Shown: positions 7,682 to 13,857, counted from the first letter of the stretch. The stretch: 21,556 bases of DNA from SICU01 sp964408235 (GCA_964408235.1 CAYOYN010000011.1:1-21556); one strand, 5' to 3'. The notes: generated by a model from the sequence alone, not told the origin. Made by a program: numbers and translations.

Positions 7682-8293
7682 GTGAAAAATCAAGAAAATT
7701 TATGGAATTCCCTTTATGCTAAAGGGTTATCTTGGAAAAAAACTAACAAGATACAAGAAAATTTGAAAGATAAGTTAGTTTTGGAACTTGGCGTTGGGAA
7801 TGGTAAGACTTTGAAATCTATCTTAGAACACGATCCAAAACATGTTACGGCGATTGATATTTCTGGAGAGGCTATAAATTTAGTTAAAAAATCGATTAAT
7901 TCCGAAAAGGTTTCTTATATAACTGGAGACTTTCTTAAAACCAAAATAAAAGACAAATTTGACATAATCGTTTGTTATTATTTTTTAAATAATTTTAAAG
8001 AAAAAGACAGAAAGGAAGTAGTTACAAAGATTATTTCTATGCTGGATAAAAAAGGAATAATTTTATTTGAAGATTTTGCATTAGGAGACTTACGAGAAAA
8101 AGGAAAAGAAATTGGAGACAATACTAGAGAAAAACAAAATGGTTTGATCTGCCATTTCTTTAGTAAGGAAGAAATAAGAAAATTATTCAAAGGGTTTGAT
8201 ATTGAGATGAGAGAAAGGATATTTAGCCCAATAAGAAAAAATAAAGAGATTCAAAGAAAAATAATAAGTGCAAAAATTATACGCACCCGATAG
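7682..8293 (+). CDS. Class I SAM-dependent methyltransferase
   Basis: The 203-residue product has a standard Rossmann methyltransferase core: motif I LELGVGNG (34-41), acidic motif II AIDIS (57-61), GDF (82-84), and motif IV FDIIVCYYFLNN (93-104). The region after the core, with ILFEDFA, resembles the C-terminal strands of small-molecule or protein methyltransferases. The target is unknown. The start is GTG, preceded by AAAGGA 5 nt away; no ATG fits better. The last codons and the TAG stop fall inside an 18-nt sequence identical to the 3' end of the neighbouring tRNA-Arg plus flank. The C-terminal end (IIRTR) therefore looks tRNA-derived, suggesting a past recombination event here. Confidence 0.8.
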   Translation: MKNQENLWNSLYAKGLSWKKTNKIQENLKDKLVLELGVGNGKTLKSILEHDPKHVTAIDISGEAINLVKKSINSEKVSYITGDFLKTKIKDKFDIIVCYYFLNNFKEKDRKEVVTKIISMLDKKGIILFEDFALGDLREKGKEIGDNTREKQNGLICHFFSKEEIRKLFKGFDIEMRERIFSPIRKNKEIQRKIISAKIIRTR

Positions 8294-8294
8294 G
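8277..8294 (+). repeat. Direct repeat, copy 1: tRNA-Arg 3'-end duplicate
   Basis: These 18 bases (ttatacgcacccgatagg) match 8363-8380 perfectly. Thirteen of them correspond to the 3' end of tRNA-Arg including the discriminator base, and five to its downstream flank. This copy encodes the last residues and stop of the methyltransferase. The arrangement resembles an attachment-site footprint, but no integrase lies beside it. Confidence 0.85.
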
Positions 8295-8298
8295 TCCT

Positions 8299-8317
8299 CG
8301 TAGCGTAAAACGCTACG
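8299..8317. repeat. Perfect GC-rich hairpin after the methyltransferase
   Basis: CGTAGCG and CGCTACG form a 7-bp perfect stem around a TAAAA loop, 5 nt after the methyltransferase stop and between the two direct repeats. It is much richer in GC than its surroundings. It could act in transcript 3'-end formation or stability, or be a relic of a mobile sequence. No run of T follows on the plus strand. Confidence 0.7.
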
Positions 8318-8350
8318 GAAACTTAAATTCTTACGAATTAAAGTATTTGA

Positions 8351-8384
8351 AAATCCTATCTTTTATACGCACCCGATAGGATTT
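8351..8384 (-). repeat. 10-bp inverted repeat linking tRNA-Arg T arm and its 3' trailer
   Basis: aaatcctatc at 8351-8360 is the exact reverse complement of gataggattt at 8375-8384. The latter spans part of the T loop and T stem of tRNA-Arg. In the precursor RNA the trailer could pair with the T arm across a 14-nt loop. The hairpin would be followed by a short U run (UUUUC), so it could serve as a terminator or compete with tRNA folding. Confidence 0.65.
8363..8380 (+). repeat. Direct repeat, copy 2: at the tRNA-Arg 3' end
   Basis: This copy holds the authentic 3' end of tRNA-Arg (8368-8380) and five bases of flank. It is identical to 8277-8294, with 68 bases between the copies. Integrases of the tyrosine recombinase family commonly target tRNA 3' ends and duplicate them. 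Confidence 0.85.
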
Positions 8385-8442
8385 GAACCTACGACCTACG
8401 CCTTAGGAGGGAGTTGCTCTATCCAGGCTGAGCTACGGGTGC
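8368..8442 (-). tRNA. tRNA-Arg (anticodon CCU)
   Basis: The minus strand folds with acceptor GCACCCG/CGGGTGC, D stem GCTC/GAGC, loop CTCCTAA with anticodon CCU, and T arm GTAGG-TTCAAAT-CCTAT (first pair G-U). The anticodon stem ACTCC/GGCGT has a U-C mismatch at its middle pair. The discriminator is G and CCA is not encoded. There is no intron. It follows tRNA-Leu by 44 nt and has its own TATA-like box. The mismatch is unusual, but the rest of the fold is sound. Confidence 0.92.
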
Positions 8443-8462
8443 ACAAGTTTGTATAAATAACG

Positions 8463-8474
8463 AGCTTTAAAAAC
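8463..8474 (-). promoter_or_regulatory. TATA-like box for tRNA-Arg
   Basis: Minus-strand GTTTTTAAAGCT is centred about 26 nt before the tRNA-Arg 5' end. Its T run also lies just downstream of tRNA-Leu, so it may double as the terminator for that gene. Confidence 0.5.
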
Positions 8475-8486
8475 TATTTAGGCTGA

Positions 8487-8570
8487 TGCAAGTGAGAGGA
8501 TTCGAACCTCTGAAGGCACTAAGCCACGGGATTTTGAGTCCCGCACGTTTGACCACTTCGTTACACTTGC
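8487..8570 (-). tRNA. tRNA-Leu (anticodon CAA), class II
   Basis: The minus strand folds with acceptor GCAAGTG/CACTTGC, a short D stem ACG/CGT with GGTC in the loop, anticodon stem CGGGA/TCCCG around CTCAAAA (anticodon CAA, reading UUG), a long variable arm with a GGC/GCC stem, and T arm AGAGG-TTCGAAT-CCTCT. The discriminator is A, as required for leucine tRNAs, and CCA is not encoded. There is no intron. It diverges from 5S rRNA and appears to share a TATA box with it. Confidence 0.95.
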
Positions 8571-8591
8571 TTGAAAATCAGTGAATAGGAA

Positions 8592-8602
8592 GTTTTATAA
8601 AT
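8592..8602. promoter_or_regulatory. Symmetric TATA box shared by tRNA-Leu and 5S rRNA
   Basis: GTTTTATAAAT contains the palindromic core TTATAA. Its centre is about 27 nt from the tRNA-Leu 5' end on the minus strand and about 26 nt from the 5S 5' end on the plus strand. Both distances match an archaeal TATA box, and no other box is seen for either gene in the 52-base gap. Confidence 0.6.
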
Positions 8603-8622
8603 CTAACATTTTGATGGATTCT

Positions 8623-8736
8623 GAAGACAGCCATAGTGCTGGGGAAACACCTGTTCTCATTCCGAACACAGAAGTTAAGCCCTTCACGTCTGTTGTTGTA
8701 GTCTCCGTCAAGAGGCAAACCAAGGATGCTGTCTTC
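8623..8736 (+). rRNA. rrf: 5S ribosomal RNA
   Basis: The termini gaagacagc and gctgtcttc pair over 9 bases to form helix I. Inside is the strongly conserved 5S block with TTCCGAACACAGAAGTTAAG (loop C and helix III), preceded by AGTGCTGGGGAAACACC. The ends are placed from helix I and may be off by one or two bases. At about 114 nt it is a little shorter than usual. It stands alone: no 16S or 23S sequence is seen in the window. A run of six T follows at 8739. The open frame across it is not a protein. Confidence 0.92.
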
Positions 8737-8738
8737 GA

Positions 8739-8744
8739 TTTTTT
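8739..8744 (+). terminator. T-run terminator after 5S rRNA
   Basis: Six T residues start 2-3 nt after the end of 5S helix I. Archaeal RNA polymerase commonly stops at such runs. The promoter of the RNase P protein gene begins within the next 12 bases. Confidence 0.6.
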
Positions 8745-8754
8745 CTTTAAAAAA

Positions 8755-8765
8755 TCATTTAAATG
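8755..8765 (+). promoter_or_regulatory. TATA-like box for the RNase P protein gene
   Basis: TCATTTAAATG has its TTTAAA core centred about 25 nt before the ATG at 8785, so the transcript is probably leaderless. This supports the short start over the longer frame that runs back through 5S rRNA. Confidence 0.55.
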
Positions 8766-8784
8766 CGTGAGCCTTGTCTTCCTA

Positions 8785-9039
8785 ATGAAAGAACTATCTA
8801 AAAATGAGGCCAAGAAAGAGATAGAAAATTATTTTGCAAAAGAAAAACTTGATCAAAATAAAACTAGAAAAATAAAAAATCTTGCGATGAAATTTAGAAT
8901 AGGGTTAAAAGACTACAGAAAAAGGTTTTGTAAAAAATGCTATTCTGATTTATCTGATGCGAAGGTTAGAATATCTAAAACTTATAAACAGACAACGTGT
9001 ATTAAGTGCAATATGAATAACAGGTGGACCATAAAATGA
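8785..9039 (+). CDS. rnp4: RNase P protein component 4 (Rpp21/Rpr2 family)
   Basis: This 84-residue protein has an N-terminal helical region with the basic stretch TRKIKNLAMKFRIGLKDYRKR and a zinc ribbon formed by Cys49, Cys52, Cys72 and Cys75 (FCKKC and TCIKC), ending in NNRW. This is the Rpp21/SNM1/Rpr2 family, a protein subunit of RNase P that trims 5' leaders from pre-tRNAs. The family is usually about 100-120 residues in archaea, so this one is compact. The frame is open back to 8581, but that part overlaps 5S rRNA. The ATG at 8785 is supported by a TATA box 25 nt upstream. The next gene overlaps its stop by ATGA. Its place beside tRNA and 5S genes fits its role. Confidence 0.86.
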   Translation: MKELSKNEAKKEIENYFAKEKLDQNKTRKIKNLAMKFRIGLKDYRKRFCKKCYSDLSDAKVRISKTYKQTTCIKCNMNNRWTIK

Positions 9040-9413
9040 TTAATTTATTTTTCTTTACATTGATTATGACTTTTTTGATATCTCGTAGTTGGGCCTACTT
9101 TGGATATAGGTCAAATAATTACTTCGATAAAAAAGAAAACCCCCATACATTAACTGGTTGGCTTAGAATAAAAACAGGCTTTGATTGGCACCTGATACAT
9201 TTTGGAGTAATAATATTTTTTGTAGCTTCTTTATTGATTTACTCTAATGGTTTTAACCCTGTAAACAAGATAATTTTAGGAATTAGTTCAAGCATAATCT
9301 TAGATCAAATTTTCCCTTTAGTTGGAAATTGGAACTATTTTAGTAAGAAAATGTTTACTATATCCTTATTATTGCACATGATAACTGCAATATTAGTTGC
9401 AAGTACAGTTTAA
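9036..9413 (+). CDS. Hypothetical four-helix membrane protein
   Basis: The 125-residue product has about four hydrophobic segments (roughly 1-18, 50-68, 74-94 and 103-124). A charged loop around residues 20-48 contains YFGYRSNNYFDKKENPHTL and a tryptophan-rich start to helix 2 (FDWHLIHFG). I do not recognise the family. The ATG overlaps the stop of the RNase P gene as ATGA; a GTG four codons earlier is a weaker choice. Translational coupling to an RNA-processing protein does not by itself imply a shared function. Confidence 0.6.
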   Translation: MINLFFFTLIMTFLISRSWAYFGYRSNNYFDKKENPHTLTGWLRIKTGFDWHLIHFGVIIFFVASLLIYSNGFNPVNKIILGISSSIILDQIFPLVGNWNYFSKKMFTISLLLHMITAILVASTV

Positions 9414-9468
9414 TTAATAAGATTTTAAATTAGAAATTTGATGATGTTTACTAAAATATTTCTGAAAA

Positions 9469-9666
9469 TTAAGATTTCTTGAATTTAGAAACTTCTTCAA
9501 GAACGTCTGCGTGCCCAAGCATTGCTGCTCTGCAACAATATCTATCTAAACCTAAATCTGTAAGAACCTTTCCTGCTTCTTCTCCAGCAGTAGTTCTTTT
9601 CTTATATTCTTCCCATAGTTGTCCTATAGGTTTACCGCATCCAAAACATCTAACTGGAATTATCAT
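9469..9666 (-). CDS. rpoN: RNA polymerase subunit N (Rpb10 homologue)
   Basis: This 65-residue subunit has the invariant zinc ligands Cys7 and Cys10 (RCFGCGKPIG) and Cys44-Cys45 (RYCCRAAMLGH). It helps hold the D-L assembly platform to the large polymerase subunits. In many archaea rpoN directly follows rps9. Here that spot is taken by a DUF4389 gene and rpoN stands alone about 10 kb away on the other strand. It has its own TATA-like box 25 nt before the ATG, consistent with a leaderless single-gene transcript. Confidence 0.95.
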   Translation of the reverse strand: MIIPVRCFGCGKPIGQLWEEYKKRTTAGEEAGKVLTDLGLDRYCCRAAMLGHADVLEEVSKFKKS

Positions 9667-9686
9667 GTTATTATTGTTATTTGACC

Positions 9687-9697
9687 GTTTTTAAACG
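9687..9697 (-). promoter_or_regulatory. TATA-like box for rpoN
   Basis: Minus-strand CGTTTAAAAAC is centred about 25 nt before the rpoN ATG. It lies in a near-symmetric ccgtttttaaacg stretch. The rest of the 125-base gap to the ABC gene shows only a second box at 9763. Confidence 0.5.
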
Positions 9698-9762
9698 TTG
9701 CGAATTGCTCTCAAACTGTTTAAAATCCGGTTTTTGAAACGATAATGAAGGTTTCCTAAAGG

Positions 9763-9773
9763 ATTATATATTA
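9763..9773 (+). promoter_or_regulatory. TATA-like box for the ABC transporter locus
   Basis: ATTATATATTA is centred about 24 nt before the ATG at 9792, giving a leaderless mRNA for the ATPase gene. An additional TTTAAA at 9719-9724 might be an alternative upstream box. Confidence 0.5.
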
Positions 9774-9791
9774 TAGATCAAGAATTATTTC

Positions 9792-10508
9792 ATGCCTGAA
9801 CCATTAATTACTCTTGAAGGGGTTACAAAATATTACCATATGGGCGAATCTGTTGTAAAGGCAGTCGATGGAATAGATATTGTCATAGAAAAAGGAGACT
9901 TTGTCGCAATAATGGGTCCTTCAGGTTCTGGAAAAAGCACTGCGATGAATTTAGTCGGAAGCCTTGATTTAGCAACAAATGGGAGAATACTTTTAGAAGG
10001 CGTGAATATAGAAAGATTTGAAGAATCAGAACTCGCTCAATTAAGAGGTAAAAAAATAGGCTTTATTTTTCAAAGTTTTAATCTAATCCCTAATTTAACC
10101 GCTAGAGAAAATGTTATGCTCCCTATGCTCTTTCAAAAAGTTCCATTGGAGGAAAGAGAAGCTAGGAGTAAAGAATTACTAAAACTTGTGGAGCTAGAGA
10201 CTAGAATGGACCACTACCCTAACCAGTTAAGTGGAGGGCAGCAACAAAGAGTGGCTATTGCCAGAGCATTAGCAAATGATCCAGAGATAATTTTAGCGGA
10301 TGAACCTACAGGTAATTTAGATACAAAAACCGGAGAACACGTAATGGGTATGTTAACTCAATTAAATAATCAAGGTAAAACTATTATCCTTATTACTCAC
10401 GCTCCAGATGTAGCTACAGAACATGCAAAAAAAATATATTGGTTAAAGGATGGCAAGGTAGAAAAAGTAACTATTAGAAAAGGAAATTCTTGGATAAATA
10501 AGAAGTAA
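9792..10508 (+). CDS. ABC transporter ATP-binding protein, MacB/LolD type
   Basis: The 238-residue ATPase has Walker A GPSGSGKST (42-50), Q-loop Gln94 in FIFQSFNLIPN, signature LSGGQ (146-150), Walker B IILAD with Glu171, D-loop GNLD, and switch His203. The FNLIPNLTA stretch and overall length are typical of the LolD/MacB/FtsE group. That group drives FtsX-fold permeases that do mechanical work outside the membrane rather than carrying substrate through a channel. Two FtsX-fold permeases follow, so one ATPase probably serves a heterodimeric complex. A TATA-like box lies 24 nt upstream. Confidence 0.92.
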   Translation: MPEPLITLEGVTKYYHMGESVVKAVDGIDIVIEKGDFVAIMGPSGSGKSTAMNLVGSLDLATNGRILLEGVNIERFEESELAQLRGKKIGFIFQSFNLIPNLTARENVMLPMLFQKVPLEEREARSKELLKLVELETRMDHYPNQLSGGQQQRVAIARALANDPEIILADEPTGNLDTKTGEHVMGMLTQLNNQGKTIILITHAPDVATEHAKKIYWLKDGKVEKVTIRKGNSWINKK

Positions 10509-10543
10509 TTGTTACTATAAGAGTGTTAATTTTTTGAAAAAGA

Positions 10544-10552
10544 CTTATAAAT
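10544..10552 (+). promoter_or_regulatory. TATA-like box for the beta-sandwich adaptor gene
   Basis: CTTATAAAT is centred 25 nt before the ATG at 10573. It supports a separate transcript for the adaptor and permease genes, and the ATG rather than an upstream TTG as the start. Confidence 0.5.
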
Positions 10553-10572
10553 TATATTTGTTGCGCTTGAAT

Positions 10573-11406
10573 ATGAATAAATTACCAATTTTGTATATTT
10601 TGAGCCTAATCTTATTAATTGGATTTGCAAGTGCCGTATCTGTCGAATCCGTAACCGTAGATACAGTTTCTCCAGGGGAAGAAGGAACCATAAGGATAGA
10701 AATAGAAAATAATGGAAATGATGATCTAGAATTCCTTTCTTTTAGATTAAATTTTGATAACTCTGGAATTATCCCGATAGGAAGCTCAGAAGAATCTTTG
10801 AATACTCTAGAAGAAGATGATGAAGAGACATTAGTTTTTAGATTTAAAATTGCAAATACATTGCCTGCAGGAACTTATTCTGTAGATTATGAGATAAATT
10901 ATGAAGAAAATGGAGATGAAGTTAAACAAAGTGGCACTTTAGGGATAGTTGTTTCTGCTGAACCAGAGATAGAAATTGTTGCAAATACTCAGAATTCTAT
11001 TATCGGTCAACAAGGAAGCTTGGATATAAGAGTAATAAATAAAGGTCTTGCAGATGCTAGATTTGTATCTTTAGTTGTTGAAAGCGAAGACATCATATTC
11101 ATATCTGAAAATTCGGAATATATTGGTACAATTGATTCGGATGACTTCGAGACTACTTCATTTGATGCGATTTATAATAGTAAATTTCCTTCGATAACCG
11201 TAAAATTAACGTATAAAGACTTCAACAATGAAGAGCAACAAGTAATAGAAACTAAGTCGTTAAGGGTTTATAGCTCTGAAGAAGCTATAGAGAAAGGTAT
11301 TTTAAAGAAAAACAATGCAAGTACCTATGTTGGAATTGTTTTACTGCTACTTGTTGCATGGATCGCATATAGAAAGATTAAAAGACGCAACAAAAAGAAA
11401 GAATAA
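10573..11406 (+). CDS. Secreted, membrane-anchored beta-sandwich protein (COG1361/CARDB-like)
   Basis: With the ATG at 10573 the protein has 277 residues. It has a signal peptide (hydrophobic core about 4-18, then ASA), two Ig/CARDB-like beta domains of about 110 residues each, a single membrane helix near the C-terminus (about 249-266) and a strongly basic tail (RKIKRRNKKKE). It would sit outside the cell, anchored in the membrane. Phrases such as SPGEEGTIRIEIENNGNDD and GSLDIRVINKGLADARF are typical of COG1361 S-layer-associated repeats. It lies between an ABC ATPase and its two permeases, so it probably acts as an external adaptor or substrate-binding arm of that complex. Its cargo is unknown. 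Confidence 0.72.
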   Translation: MNKLPILYILSLILLIGFASAVSVESVTVDTVSPGEEGTIRIEIENNGNDDLEFLSFRLNFDNSGIIPIGSSEESLNTLEEDDEETLVFRFKIANTLPAGTYSVDYEINYEENGDEVKQSGTLGIVVSAEPEIEIVANTQNSIIGQQGSLDIRVINKGLADARFVSLVVESEDIIFISENSEYIGTIDSDDFETTSFDAIYNSKFPSITVKLTYKDFNNEEQQVIETKSLRVYSSEEAIEKGILKKNNASTYVGIVLLLLVAWIAYRKIKRRNKKKE

Positions 11407-11414
11407 TTTTTTTT

Positions 11415-11420
11415 GGAGGA
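11415..11420 (+). promoter_or_regulatory. Strong ribosome-binding site of permease 1
   Basis: GGAGGA lies 4 nt before the ATG at 11425, a clear Shine-Dalgarno site. It contrasts with the leaderless first genes and indicates that this gene is read from inside a longer mRNA. Confidence 0.7.
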
Positions 11421-11424
11421 TTGA

Positions 11425-12645
11425 ATGTTCTTAGATTACGCTTCTATAGCTTTCAAAAATCTTAAGAGGCGAGGCATAAGAAGCTGGTTGACCTTACTGG
11501 GGATATTTATAGGAATTGCTACAGTAGTTTCTTTGATTAGCCTTGGAGGAGGTTTGAGGCAAGCAATATTATCTCAATTCGGAGTGGGTTCTACAGAAGT
11601 AATAGAAGTTCAAGCAGGTGGATTAAACTCTTTTGGACCCCCAGGAACAAGTGTTTCAAACCCTTTAACGAAAGATGATGCGGAAGCAATCTCCAGATTA
11701 AACACCGTGGATGAGGCAATAGGAAGGAATATTGTGACAGTTAAAGCAGAATTCAATGATCTCTTAATTATAGGTTCTGCCACTAATGTCCCCGATGGCT
11801 CTCAAAGAGAATTGACTTATGAAATAATGGGGATCGAACCATTAGAAGGAAAATTGTTAGAGGATGGAGATTCCGGAAAGGTTATTTTAGGAAATAATTT
11901 TTACTTCGAAGATAAAAGCGGATTTGAAAAAGCGATAAGAGTTGGAAACACAGTAACCTTAAATGACAGAAAATATCAAGTCCAAGGAATATTGAAAAAA
12001 GAAGGAAGCTTCATTTATGATCAGATAATTATCTTAAATGAAGAAGATCTAAAAGAAATATCTGATGAAGGGAATAATGTAGATTTTATAGATGTAAAAG
12101 TAAAGAGTAAGGAATTAATTGGGGCTGCAGAATTGGAAATTGAAGAATTACTTAGAGATAGAAGAGATGTAAAATTAGGTGAAGAGGATTTTGAAGTTTC
12201 TACGCCTGAAGCATCATTGTCCACAGTTAATCAAGTTCTTACAGGGATACAAGTATTTGTTGCATTAATTGCAGCCATTTCAATAATTGTAGGATCGCTA
12301 GGAATTGTAAATACAATGACTACATCAGTTCTTGAAAGAGTTAAAGAAATTGGAATCATGAAGGCAATAGGTGCTAAAAATTCAGATATATTTTACCAAT
12401 TTTTTATTGAAGCTGGACTTTTGGGATTGGCCGGGGGAGCAGCGGGAATATTGTTTGGAATAGCTATAGGATACTTTGGAACTTTTTCAATAAATGCTTT
12501 CCTCGGGGCATCAACCTCTCCAGAAATAAACTGGTTTTTGATAATCTTCACATTTATTGGGAGTTTTCTTATAGGAGCAATATCTGGAATAATCCCTGCA
12601 ATAAGAGCTGCAAATCAAAAACCTGTGGAGGCATTGAGAAGTTAA
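11425..12645 (+). CDS. FtsX/MacB-type ABC permease 1
   Basis: The 406-residue permease has one N-terminal membrane helix (20-42) preceded by a basic KNLKRRGIRS segment, an external MacB_PCD-like domain (about 45-265), and three C-terminal helices (271-297, 328-352, 370-391). The conserved cytoplasmic coupling stretch ERVKEIGIMKAIGAKNSDI lies between helices 2 and 3. This is the fold of MacB, LolC/E and FtsX, in which the external domain moves with ATP hydrolysis. It is followed without a gap by a paralogous permease. The pair with the upstream ATPase and adaptor probably forms a surface-directed transporter or mechanotransmitter. Confidence 0.9.
   Translation: MFLDYASIAFKNLKRRGIRSWLTLLGIFIGIATVVSLISLGGGLRQAILSQFGVGSTEVIEVQAGGLNSFGPPGTSVSNPLTKDDAEAISRLNTVDEAIGRNIVTVKAEFNDLLIIGSATNVPDGSQRELTYEIMGIEPLEGKLLEDGDSGKVILGNNFYFEDKSGFEKAIRVGNTVTLNDRKYQVQGILKKEGSFIYDQIIILNEEDLKEISDEGNNVDFIDVKVKSKELIGAAELEIEELLRDRRDVKLGEEDFEVSTPEASLSTVNQVLTGIQVFVALIAAISIIVGSLGIVNTMTTSVLERVKEIGIMKAIGAKNSDIFYQFFIEAGLLGLAGGAAGILFGIAIGYFGTFSINAFLGASTSPEINWFLIIFTFIGSFLIGAISGIIPAIRAANQKPVEALRS
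12341..12374 (+). repeat. 34-nt identical segment shared by the two permease genes, copy 1
   Basis: The bases from ttaaagaaat to aataggtgc in permease 1 are identical to 13550-13583 in permease 2. They encode the coupling helix (KEIGIMKAIGA and neighbours). Identity at third codon positions is striking because the genes are otherwise clearly diverged. Confidence 0.85.
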
Positions 12646-13857
12646 ATGATAAACAAAGAATTGATAAAATATTCCTTGAAACACGTTGCCCATAGAAAGG
12701 CAAGAAGTTTTCTTACCATTTTTTCAATACTTGTAGGAATATCAACAATATTCATATTTGTTAGCTTTGGACAAGGGTTATTTGATTATGTAAACGAGTT
12801 ACAATCAAGTTCTGGTGCCGATAAAATCATGATAATTCCTAAAGGGATTGGAGCTCCTGGCCTAGACACAACTTTTTCTTTGACAGATGAAGATATAACT
12901 GCAGTACAAAAGACTACTGGAGTTTATGAAGCGACTGGAATGTATTCAAAGGCTGCAGAAGTTACTAAGGGAAAAGTAAAGAGATTTGTTTTCTTAGTGG
13001 GGTACAACCCAGATGATGCGGAATTAATAAAAGAAGTATTTGCCATAGATGTTATCGAAGGGAGAGATCTAAGAAATGGAGACGATGGAAGAATTCTTTT
13101 AGGCCACAATTATAAGGTAGAAAATAAAATCTTTCCAGAAGCATTAACATTAAACGATAACTTAGAAGTCGAAGGAAAAAAATTAAAGATTACTGGCTTT
13201 TTTGAAGAAGTAGGAAATCCTCAAGATGATTCTAATATTTATATAACGAATGATTATTTTGAAGAATTATACCCGAATAGCTCAGGTAGATATAATCAAA
13301 TTATTGCAAGAGTTGATGCGCAAAATATCCAAGAAGTAATAGAAAAAGTTGAGGAAGAATTAAGAGACTCTAGAGATTTGGAAGAAGGAAAAGAAGATTT
13401 CTTTGTAGCTTCATTTGAAGAATTAATAGAACAGTTTACTCAGGCCTTGGATTATATAGTTTATTTTGTAGTTTTTATAGCTTTAATTTCCGTAGTGGTA
13501 TCTGCTGTAAATACTGCGAACACCACAATAACTTCAGTCATAGAGAGAATTAAAGAAATTGGAATCATGAAGGCAATAGGTGCAACTAACTATGAAGTCT
13601 TTGCTATTTTTGTATTTGAATCCGGATTCTTAGGTTTTGTCGCAGGAGTATTTGGAATCGGATTAGGATTTATAATTACTAGCATAGGTGGTGCGTTTCT
13701 CGATTCTCAAGGATGGGGCTTCCTTAGTCCTCATTATTCAATAGAACTATTTCTAGGGTGTGTGTTGTTTGCTACATTAACCGGAGCAATATCAGGAATA
13801 ATACCTTCTTGGAGAGCTTCAAAGATAAGACCAGTTAAAGCATTAAGATATGAATAA
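12646..13857 (+). CDS. FtsX/MacB-type ABC permease 2
   Basis: The 403-residue paralogue of permease 1 has the same layout: helix 1 (21-43), an external domain (about 46-265), and three C-terminal helices (about 270-292, 322-349, 366-387), with ERIKEIGIMKAIGATNYEV as the coupling segment. It starts right after the permease 1 stop (TAAATG). A GGAGG lies about 14 nt upstream, rather far for a ribosome site, so translation is probably coupled. The external domains of the two permeases differ greatly, consistent with an asymmetric heterodimer as in LolCE. It converges on the second beta-sandwich gene with no spacer. Confidence 0.9.
   Translation: MINKELIKYSLKHVAHRKARSFLTIFSILVGISTIFIFVSFGQGLFDYVNELQSSSGADKIMIIPKGIGAPGLDTTFSLTDEDITAVQKTTGVYEATGMYSKAAEVTKGKVKRFVFLVGYNPDDAELIKEVFAIDVIEGRDLRNGDDGRILLGHNYKVENKIFPEALTLNDNLEVEGKKLKITGFFEEVGNPQDDSNIYITNDYFEELYPNSSGRYNQIIARVDAQNIQEVIEKVEEELRDSRDLEEGKEDFFVASFEELIEQFTQALDYIVYFVVFIALISVVVSAVNTANTTITSVIERIKEIGIMKAIGATNYEVFAIFVFESGFLGFVAGVFGIGLGFIITSIGGAFLDSQGWGFLSPHYSIELFLGCVLFATLTGAISGIIPSWRASKIRPVKALRYE
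13550..13583 (+). repeat. 34-nt identical segment shared by the two permease genes, copy 2
   Basis: This is the matching copy in permease 2, at the same place in the fold. Both gene conversion and strong constraint on the coupling helix would explain it. Confidence 0.85.

Noticed and set aside
8581..8784. N-terminal extension of the RNase P protein by 68 residues
   Set aside because: This stretch is 5S rRNA and its promoter. A TATA box 25 nt before 8785 and the family pattern support the shorter protein.
9437..9466. Possible C/D box guide RNA between the membrane-protein gene and rpoN
   Set aside because: A TTGATGA-like C box and a CTGA are present, but they are too close, the purine at C-box position 1 is missing, and no C'/D' pair is seen.
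9469..9694. Plus-strand frame over rpoN
   Set aside because: The minus-strand frame encodes a complete RpoN with all four zinc cysteines; the opposite frame shows nothing recognisable.
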